NCBI GenBank assembly: GCA_018806915.1
Contig: JAGKQI010000052.1
Location: forward strand, 1,054,001-1,118,000
Source: Phytophthora colocasiae
Taxonomy: Eukaryota; Oomycota; Peronosporomycetes; Peronosporales; Peronosporaceae
Length of the DNA: 64,000 nt
Direction of reading: 5' to 3'
In this document: in pieces, positions 57,759 to 64,000 of the stretch
Position numbering within the stretch: position 1 is the stretch's first letter
How the letters are laid out: each line of letters starts with the position of its first letter
Notes under the pieces: model-generated
What the model was told of the DNA's origin: nothing
The model's input: only the letters and a program-made list of their open reading frames with translations
Database searches by the model: none
Made by a program: the position numbers and the translations under genes

Positions 57759-58672
57759 AGACGACCGGCTTGCTTGAGTCCGTAGAGGGACTTTGCTAGT
57801 CGCAGCATGAGCTTGTTCTTGTGGTTCACGCCGAACGTCGCCAAAATGTCATCAGGAATCTTCATACCGGGTGGGATTTCGATGAAAATCTCCAGCTCGT
57901 CCTCCGTGGCTGCCTTGACGTAAGCATTGGGAATATCTCCGTGCTTAGCAGGCACCTTCCAGCGTCGTGCGAGAACTAGCACAACCTTGACGGTCCCCAG
58001 TTCCATCACCGCTGCGAAAGTAATGGTATAGTCCACACCAAAGTATTGCTCATTGCCACAGGCGACGAGGCGTGCTTTGTAGCGCTCGATTTCGCCATCC
58101 GCTGTCATTTTTGTTTTGAACACCCATTTTGCGTGGAGAACATGTGCGTTCGGCGTGCGACGCTCAAACGTCCAGACATCGTTAGCTTCCAGGGCTGCGA
58201 TCTCCGCTTCCATTGCATCGATCCACTTCTCGCGCATGCTGCTCTTCATGGCCTCGCCGTAATTTCGCGGGTCAGCCTCGCGAACAGTATTCGCGACATC
58301 GTGCCCTGCTTGGTTGGTCGTGCTTCTCGAGGTATCTTCGGCAGCAGATCTTGTCACCCGAGATACTGCATCATTCGAAGCATTCCGCTTCTGCTTCAGC
58401 CTAAGTGAGCGCCGCACTTTCTTCGAGCCTGAAGTACTGTCGGTAGTTGCGTCCACGGAGCCACCCGACTTGTCGGCCTCCAACATCTCGCGCTGCCACT
58501 GCGTGTTCTGGCTGTCCGTAAGCGTTGTGATATTCCTAATATGCTGAGTCACGACCACTTTCTTCATGTTGGGGAGGTAAACGCTGAACCCTTTGGTTTC
58601 ATCTGACTTCCCCACGATGATGCCGGGCTGTGCGCGCGGCGCAAACGTTTTCTTCAGTGGGTCGCGGCGCAC
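57626..58672 (-). CDS. Copia integrase C-terminal linker and reverse transcriptase N-terminal part
   Basis: A 348-aa frame: FAPRAQPGIIVGKSDETKGF (integrase C-terminal signature), a linker, then MEAEIAALEANDVWTFERR, HAKWVFKTKMTADGEIERYK and ARLVACGNEQYFGVDYTITF, then NAYVKAATEDELEIFIEIPPG and RLAKSLYGLKQAGRLW. The last ~30 residues are out of frame. Confidence 0.85.
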   Translation of the reverse strand: MRRDPLKKTFAPRAQPGIIVGKSDETKGFSVYLPNMKKVVVTQHIRNITTLTDSQNTQWQREMLEADKSGGSVDATTDSTSGSKKVRRSLRLKQKRNASNDAVSRVTRSAAEDTSRSTTNQAGHDVANTVREADPRNYGEAMKSSMREKWIDAMEAEIAALEANDVWTFERRTPNAHVLHAKWVFKTKMTADGEIERYKARLVACGNEQYFGVDYTITFAAVMELGTVKVVLVLARRWKVPAKHGDIPNAYVKAATEDELEIFIEIPPGMKIPDDILATFGVNHKNKLMLRLAKSLYGLKQAGRLWSQLLHNHLLAAGFTCRSRICVSTSRTTVLTRLSSECMSTTSL

Positions 58673-58774
58673 AGTACATGGTGATCCGAAACGCTACAAT
58701 CTCCAAGGCATGGTGTCTGGCCGGTGAGAACCGCTAGTGGGGCCTGGCGCTCGAAGTTTGCGCTCGTCGGGCTT

Positions 58775-59392
58775 CTATTGAGCACGTAGGCGGCGTATTG
58801 AACAGCATCCCCAAAATTTGAGCGGCAGGCCAGACTCAAACAACATACACCGCGCCATGTTCAAAATTGTGCGGTGCATCCGCTCGGCCTTGCCATTGCT
58901 AGCTTGGTTTCTGGCCTCCGAGATTTGCCTGCGCACCCCTGCGTCACCGCAAAACGGATCCAGCACGCGATATTCACCACCACCATCCGTACGAAGAACG
59001 TGAATGCGATAGTTGAATTGTTTCTCGAAAAAATTCAGGAATAGCTTGAACTTGTCAGCTGCTGCGTCTTTCGTGCGTGCTAGAAAAACTCGGCAAGAGT
59101 TGCTGCGGTGGTCGACGAAGTTGACCATGTATCGGTTTCCGCAGCGATCTCGAGGGCGTAACAGGACCTTTTAGATCCAGAGCAAATGACACCGCCAATT
59201 GTGTCAATCGGATGATTCATTTCGCCCCCGAGTCCTTCTTGCTCTGGGGATTCTTCGGCTGTTTACGCCTTGAGCACACGTCAAACAGCTCTCTCGCGTC
59301 TTATCAGTCAGTTTGATTCCCGACCTGGGTTCGCGAGCCATGCGCTCGATGGTATCAAATGCTAAATGGCCCAGCCTCGTGTGGAAATGCAT
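58775..59392 (-). pseudogene. Copia integrase core
   Basis: Spans the zinc region (MHFHTRLGHLAFDTIERMAR, ESCLTCAQG) and the core (NFVDHRSNSCRVFL, VLRTDGGGEYRV, NGKAERMHRTILNMARCML), in separate frames with shifts near 59200 and 59130. The GGGEY region and AERMHRT are the usual Asp and Glu motifs. Confidence 0.8.
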
Positions 59393-60455
59393 GAGCGATC
59401 CTCTTGCACGGCTAGCTCCTCCTTGTCTTCTGCATCAAGTGCCTTCATGACCACGTCTGCGGGAGGCATAGCAGCCACCACGGCCTTAGCCCAAACAACA
59501 AGCACGTTGTTCCTCCGGTCCACATCGAGAATGGGACCTCCTCCGTCTCTGTGTGCGAGAACCCGGCTGCCGTCGCGATACGACAGCGCATACCCCTTCG
59601 CCTCCAGCAACCCGTATGATATTAAGTTTCTGGCCAAATTAGGTGCATATTGCATCTTCGAGTCGGACCATTTTCGTTCGCCCTCCAACCTCGACTTGAA
59701 GTAGAACACTTCCCTGCTTCTCAACAAGCAGCTCTTCGCCACCAGCACCGAGACATACATTTGCGCACTCGTGGGTCTTCGAGCAGACGAGCATCGTTCA
59801 CGAGATGTCTACTGGACCCAGAGTCGAGAATCCAATAATCTCGGGTGTCACGTCCGTCTGCTGCTACCAGCGCCATGTCGAACACGGCTAACGTGTAGTC
59901 TGCTTCCCGCTTCCCGCTGGCATTGTTCCGATTCGGGCACGCCGCCTTGAGATGCTTTTCGGATCCACAGACGTAGCACTTTCTTGGCTTCGGCCTCGAC
60001 TCCGTAACAGTCGCAGCCATGTCCTTGCCCATTTGCCTGGTGTTGTTCATGTCTCTCTCCGCGGACTGCGCGAACTGAGCCAGTTCCTCTGCTTGCTTGA
60101 GATAGTCCGTCCGACTTAGATTGAGCCTCGAGAGCATGACGCCACGCATGTCGGGGGCGGCATAGCGGACGATGTTGTCGAGGACGAGATTGTCAGCTCC
60201 ACCGCACGCTTCGCTCACAGCTACCAAATATAGATAGTGCTCCGTCCACGTGCGCTTTCCACTCTTCGGAGCGGTGAACAACTTCATGCTTTGTTCTGGA
60301 GTAATTCGCACGTTGAACGTCTCAACATTCTCTGCATGACGTGTTCGACCGTTGGGCTTTCTGCCCACCAACCTTCCACCTGACGATTGTAGTACCTTTC
60401 GGCGACGCCAGACAAGTGGTGGCCCAGTAGATCGACCTTGACATCCTCGCTCCAC
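59362..60455 (-). pseudogene. Copia zinc knuckle, protease and pre-integrase region
   Basis: CYVCGSEKHLKAAC is the nucleocapsid knuckle and WILDSGSSRHLVND the protease active site (59721-60455 frame). The 59362-59760 frame continues with SDSKMQYAPNLARNLISYG (pre-integrase region). A shift near 59750 separates them. Confidence 0.8.
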
Positions 60456-61120
60456 GCAAAACCGCTTGCAGCCTCAGCATACCGCATCTGCCGCACAAAC
60501 TTGATCCCCCATTGCATGAAGCCACTACCAAGGCCTTGATAGAGCTCTTTGCCGTCAAAAGGTCTGATGCTCAGTTTTCGTTGGCGAGCGTCGGGGATGC
60601 GTTGGCCTTGACCTTGCTGGTGTTGGTCAAGCTGCACCGGTGCAACGTTCGGAGGTGCGACTGCTGGCGCTGGGGCTTCTGGCATGGGCACATTCGGACT
60701 TGGAGCTTGAGGGTCCACGCCTATGCCGTAGCCAGGCTGACGATGCCCGAAGTAAGCCGGGGGTGGCACGTAGCCTCGAGGTGGTGTCCGCTCGAGCGAT
60801 TGAAGTCTCATTCGCCCCACGCCACGTTGAGCTCCCAGTCCCAGCGACGACCCAAACACACCTCGTCTCGAGAGCGTCCTCGAACGCCTCCTCCGCTCCT
60901 TGGTCAGCGACGCTTGAGAGGCTTCGAGCTTGTCCATCCGGCCGGCCAGTCCCTTGAGCAAGTCCACGATCAGTTCGTACTTGTCCGGGGACTGCGCCAC
61001 AGCCACCTTGACTTCCGCTTCTTCTACCTCCGTTGAACTGACCCTTCCGCGGTCAGTTATGCTGCTCGGGGAGCCAGGCTCGCGGCCAGTGTCAGTGGCG
61101 ACGTCGGTATTTGGGCTCAT
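60284..61120 (-). CDS. Copia gag
   Basis: A 278-aa frame from ATG 61120, directly after the primer site. The N terminus is acidic; then a coiled coil (ELIVDLLKGLAGRMDKLEAS), an Arg-rich and a Pro-rich region, and the start of Gag (LSIRPFDGKELYQGLGSGFM, HHLSGVAERYYNRQVEGWW). A shift near 60330 moves reading to the knuckle-bearing frame. Confidence 0.8.
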   Translation of the reverse strand: MSPNTDVATDTGREPGSPSSITDRGRVSSTEVEEAEVKVAVAQSPDKYELIVDLLKGLAGRMDKLEASQASLTKERRRRSRTLSRRGVFGSSLGLGAQRGVGRMRLQSLERTPPRGYVPPPAYFGHRQPGYGIGVDPQAPSPNVPMPEAPAPAVAPPNVAPVQLDQHQQGQGQRIPDARQRKLSIRPFDGKELYQGLGSGFMQWGIKFVRQMRYAEAASGFAWSEDVKVDLLGHHLSGVAERYYNRQVEGWWAESPTVEHVMQRMLRRSTCELLQNKA

Positions 61121-61124
61121 AACC
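61113..61124 (-). promoter_or_regulatory. Half-tRNA primer-binding site of the Copia element
   Basis: Directly next to the 5' LTR the element strand reads GGTTATGAGCCC, the exact complement of GGGCTCATAACC, the anticodon-arm sequence of eukaryotic initiator-Met tRNA. Copia-type elements are known to prime from a cleaved initiator tRNA half. Confidence 0.75.
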
Positions 61125-61435
61125 TATTCGGTGGCGTCGAGACGATGTTGGAGGCTTGTGTACTAGAAGATGAAAGTAGAAGTGATTGAGATTAAAGTTT
61201 TAGCGCTAGCTCTTCCTTCCTGCAGCCCCTTGGTCTTCCCAGCACTAGTTCGATCTCCTCACGTGCACAAGAAACGCAGATGGCGATGCAGCCGCCACCA
61301 GTAGAGCTTCCGATCTCGTACCTGCTCCCGTCTGCTGCAACTCGCAGCTCTCCGGAAAGCCTGCACCCCGATGGAAACTAATCATTCGACTGCAACTTGC
61401 GGCTCGAGCATCAACCCGAAACGCTGTTTCTAACA
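61125..61435 (-). repeat. 5' LTR of the young Copia element
   Basis: A 311-bp repeat of 56322-56632; the CGTTC target duplicate follows at 61436-61440. Confidence 0.9.
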
Positions 61436-62441
61436 CGTTCCAGATCATTGGTTGGTTGGCGTCCAGGTTGTCGTGGGCTCCTTCGTAGTGGTTCTCAAGG
61501 TCAAGCACGGGTCCAGTGAAACCATCGCGCATGGCTGCGATCTGCTCGTAGTTCTTGGTAGAATCCCAAGTCTGGTAGGGCGTGAAACCACCAAGAGCAT
61601 CAGGGGTAGCGTGGCCAGATTGAACAGCATTGATGGAGACGCGATGCTCCTCTTTGGGGAACATCAAGTGGCCGTAAGCCATTGGAGTCATCACTGGACG
61701 AACGATCTCCCCGGCGGTAGGGTGGAACAGGATAATGGGCTCATAACCTTTCGTCTTCTCGGCATCTTTCACTCCAGTTCTCATACTGACCCACAAGTGG
61801 GTCGTATCTTCAACTGGTCCGAGTAGAGTAGCAGGATCTACTGTAGGGCTAGCAGCGTAAGAAATCATGGCTGCAGTGGTGTTTCGCACCCAGAAGCAGT
61901 TCGTATCACCTCCAAGGAGCTTTGGGATGCCAGGGTAGCGTTCTCCAAGGTAATTTCCCCACTGGTAGGCTGTAGATTCATTGAAGATGGACTCCTTGGT
62001 GCCATGCCACGCTCCGCTGATCCAGTTACCCCATGCCGGAACCAAAGCGATGAGGATCCCGTAACTCGCAGCTCGTTCTACCGTCCAATCTACCAACTGG
62101 AAGAACGCTTCATTCTGTTGTGTAGTGTCTGAGTTGTTGTAAGGTAGATCACCGTAGAAATTCGGACGTGTCGTACCATTATACGCCGACAAAACGACAG
62201 TTAACACGACGTTGTAGCCTTGTTCAGCTCGGGTCTTGAGGTAGAAGTCGATAGACGTTTTGTTGAGGCGGTGCATAAGCTCCCACGCCGTGTCAGCCTT
62301 CCAGAAGAACGGTTCTTCCGAGGTAGTCCGGTACAGGTAGCGTCCATACTGCGGGGCGGTAATGGTGAGGTTGTGCCAGGATGGTTCAGCCAAGACGGTG
62401 GCCAAACCAACGAGAGATACAAAAACAACTAAGGATTTCAT
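61436..62441 (-). pseudogene. GH140-like secreted hydrolase, 5' piece (split by Copia)
   Basis: Starts at ATG 62441 with signal peptide MKSLVVFVSLVGLATVLA; the frame is open further upstream, but this ATG gives the secretion signal. The mature part has GRYLYRTTSEEPFFWKADTA, WELMHRLNKTS, EQGYNVVLTVVLSAYNG, PNFYGDLPYNN, GILIALVPAWGNWIS and RTGVKDAEKTKGYEPIILFH, to ENHYEGAHDN, matching the DUF4038/GH140 (apiosidase-type) catalytic barrel. The Copia insertion follows after MIWN. Many N-x-S/T sites suggest glycosylation. The likely substrate is a plant cell-wall pectin side chain, inferred from family only. As it stands the protein would end in LTR-encoded residues. Confidence 0.82.
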
Positions 62442-62743
62442 GCTTTCCAAAGCAAATTGGGGAATGAGATGGGGATTTCTTCCTATAGCTGGTGGTATAA
62501 CGCCAAACGAGTGATGGCGTCCAGACTTTCCCTCTTCATCCACAACGCTAAGATCGCAGTTGACTGTTGTTGAAGCGGGAGGACAAGGTACCCGTAACGT
62601 GCTATGTGATGCTAAGGAGATTTGTGATTGAAGGTCTACACAGCAATTCAAGGTTATCTATCCGATCACACAAAAAAAACAGCAACTAAAAACTTCAACT
62701 AGCTCAAAACTTCAACGTATTGTTCATGTTGCGGCCAGTTGCC
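62442..62743. other. Spacer between the GH140-like genes
   Basis: About 300 bases holding the promoter and 5' leader of the GH140-like gene starting at 62441 and the 3' end of the next one. An open frame continues upstream of the ATG but does not look like a secretion signal. No clear initiator element was found. Confidence 0.4.
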
Positions 62744-64000
62744 TTAGAACTCCAGTACTAGCAGCCAGTCGTTATCAACGTTTCCTCCCGTCGGAGGAGT
62801 AAAGTCGACGTGCGTGACATTCCCACCAACATCAATAGCAGATTCACCATAGTACTGACCGTCACGAGGAGAAATCCAGCGAGCAGTTCCCGAGCGAGCT
62901 GATCCATCCCCCACATCTAAACCGAACGCGTCTCCATGCCCAGTGTACACATAGTAGCGGTTGCGGTTCACAGACGCCAAGACGGAGATGAATCTCGTCT
63001 TCTCGAACGTGTTCACAGCGACATCCGTGTATCCACTAGGGCTCGCTAGGAGTTGACGAGCTGGTTTGAGCAGCGCAAGCTCCTCGAGTGAGAGGTTTTG
63101 TAATGGTTTAGTGACAAATTGGATCTGAGTAGCGCCTTCAAAGAAGAGATCTTGACGCCAAGAACCAGTAGCGTTTTGGCCAACTGCTGGCTCGTAGTAG
63201 TCCGAATCACGAAGGAGATCAGAACGAGGCTCATACATCTGCCAGACACTATGAACGCCGTACGTGAAGCCAGCAGATCCACCGTAGACACCGTTGTAAA
63301 GTCCTGTACGGACTTCCGACGCGTTCCAGATTGGGAAATCGGTAACGAAGTTGTAGTGGGAACCTTCGTAATGATTTTCTAGATCTAGAACGGGTCCAGT
63401 CAATCCGTCACGCATAGCTGCAATCAACTCGTAATTGTGTCTTGAATCATCCGTTTCGAAAGGGGTGAAGGCTCCCAATGAGTCCGTAGTAGCATGACCC
63501 GATTGAGCAGCGTTGATAGACACACGATCTTCCTCCCTTGGGAACATGAGATGGCCGTATGCTTTTGGAGTACTCACAGGTCTAGCAAACCGTGGGTGGA
63601 AAAGGATCGCAGGGTCGTAGTTCTGAGTTCTTTCAGCGTCTTTAATCCCCCTTCTCATGCTCACCCAAATGCCCGTCGTGTCTTCGACTGGACCAAGAAG
63701 AGTAGCAGGGTCCACATTACGGTTGGAATAGTACGAGATCGAAGCAGCCATTGCGTTCCGGATCCAGACGCAGTTAGTACACCTTTGAGGATCTTAGGGA
63801 TACCAGGATACCGATTACCGAGATAATATCCCCATTCGTACGCGGTGGACTCGTCGAAAAGCGATTCCTCATATCCAGGCCATCCACCACTAACCCAACT
63901 ACCCCATGCAGGGACGAGAATCAAGAGAATCCCGTAACTTGCAGCTTGGTTCACTGTCCAGTCGACCAATTCGAAGTAATTTTCATTCGATTGAGTCGTG
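62744..64000 (-). pseudogene. GH140-like paralog, frameshifted, incomplete at window edge
   Basis: Second copy, head-to-tail with the first. The coding runs off the right edge. From the edge, VDWTVNQAASYGILLILVPA and SLFDESTAYEWGYYLGNRYP are read, then an indel near 63780 shifts frame, and MAASISYYSNRNVDPATLLG through the C-terminal domain to NVDNDWLLVLEF ends at 62744. Similar in length and arrangement to the first copy. Whether the shift is real decides whether this is an active secreted hydrolase. The signal peptide lies beyond the window. Confidence 0.78.

Larger units (their letters stand above)
56322..61435 (-). mobile_element. Young Ty1/copia element (5.1 kb)
   Basis: Minus orientation. 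5' LTR 61125-61435, tRNA primer site 61113-61124, gag (60284-61120), zinc knuckle-protease (59721-60455), integrase (58775-59392), RT (57096-58672), RNase H (56743-57099), 3' LTR 56322-56632. LTRs appear identical over 311 bp and the 5-bp duplication CGTTC flanks the element. It interrupts the GH140-like gene. Coding is broken by several one-base shifts in spite of the identical LTRs. Confidence 0.93.

Noticed and set aside
1..64000. CRISPR arrays, rRNA or prophage-like features
   Set aside because: No regularly spaced short repeats, rRNA-like sequence or phage genes were seen.

Overview
The window looks like nuclear DNA from a plant-pathogenic oomycete, most likely Phytophthora or a close relative. 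The case rests on four kinds of evidence: secreted RXLR-EER effector genes, secreted jacalin-like and GH140-like proteins, GCTCATT-type oomycete initiator motifs, and a short GT-AG intron in an otherwise compact gene. The region is gene-poor and transposon-rich, with nested retrotransposons, paralog clusters and many broken genes. No bacterial-type features were seen.

Layout. 1-6.4 kb: a cluster of ubiquitin-like/RING genes (one intact, several decayed) and a secreted jacalin-like gene. 6.4-15 kb: a GCFC/PAXBP1-like gene cut in two by a Ty3/gypsy chromovirus-like element (6630-13339, apparently identical 510-bp LTRs, 5-bp target duplication). 15-21 kb: a UBL-RING fragment, an RXLR pseudogene, a full-length UBL-RING gene, a piggyBac-like element, a LINE scrap and a frameshifted jacalin paralog. 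21-25 kb: an effector-like relic, an NTF2/SnoaL-fold gene with an inverted copy of its promoter, a mariner-like element, a truncated RXLR copy and a SINE-like insertion. 24.9-42.9 kb: a decayed Copia element whose reverse transcriptase is split by a 14.3-kb Ty3/gypsy element (26313-40646). That element carries an inactivated classical RNase H, an additional archaeal-type RNase H, a chromodomain and a long antisense ORF before its 3' LTR. 43-53 kb: RXLR effectors (44415-44861, 52159-52722, and one at 46849-48049 split by foreign sequence), a solo LTR, a MITE and an ankyrin-repeat gene. 53-64 kb: a sphingosine-kinase-like gene with one intron, then two head-to-tail GH140-like genes, the first split by a young Copia element (56322-61435).

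How the genes relate. Secreted proteins aimed at the plant (RXLR effectors, GH140-like, jacalin-like) sit beside intracellular families (UBL-RING, ankyrin, sphingosine kinase). Nearly every family occurs as one intact copy plus broken or partial copies. Two insertions into coding sequence (GCFC, GH140) have clean target duplications and leave the frame uninterrupted when discounted, so they are recent. Single-base frameshifts are frequent even in elements with identical LTRs, so some breaks may be assembly indels rather than real mutations. Coordinates were read by eye and may be off by a base or two at repeat edges.
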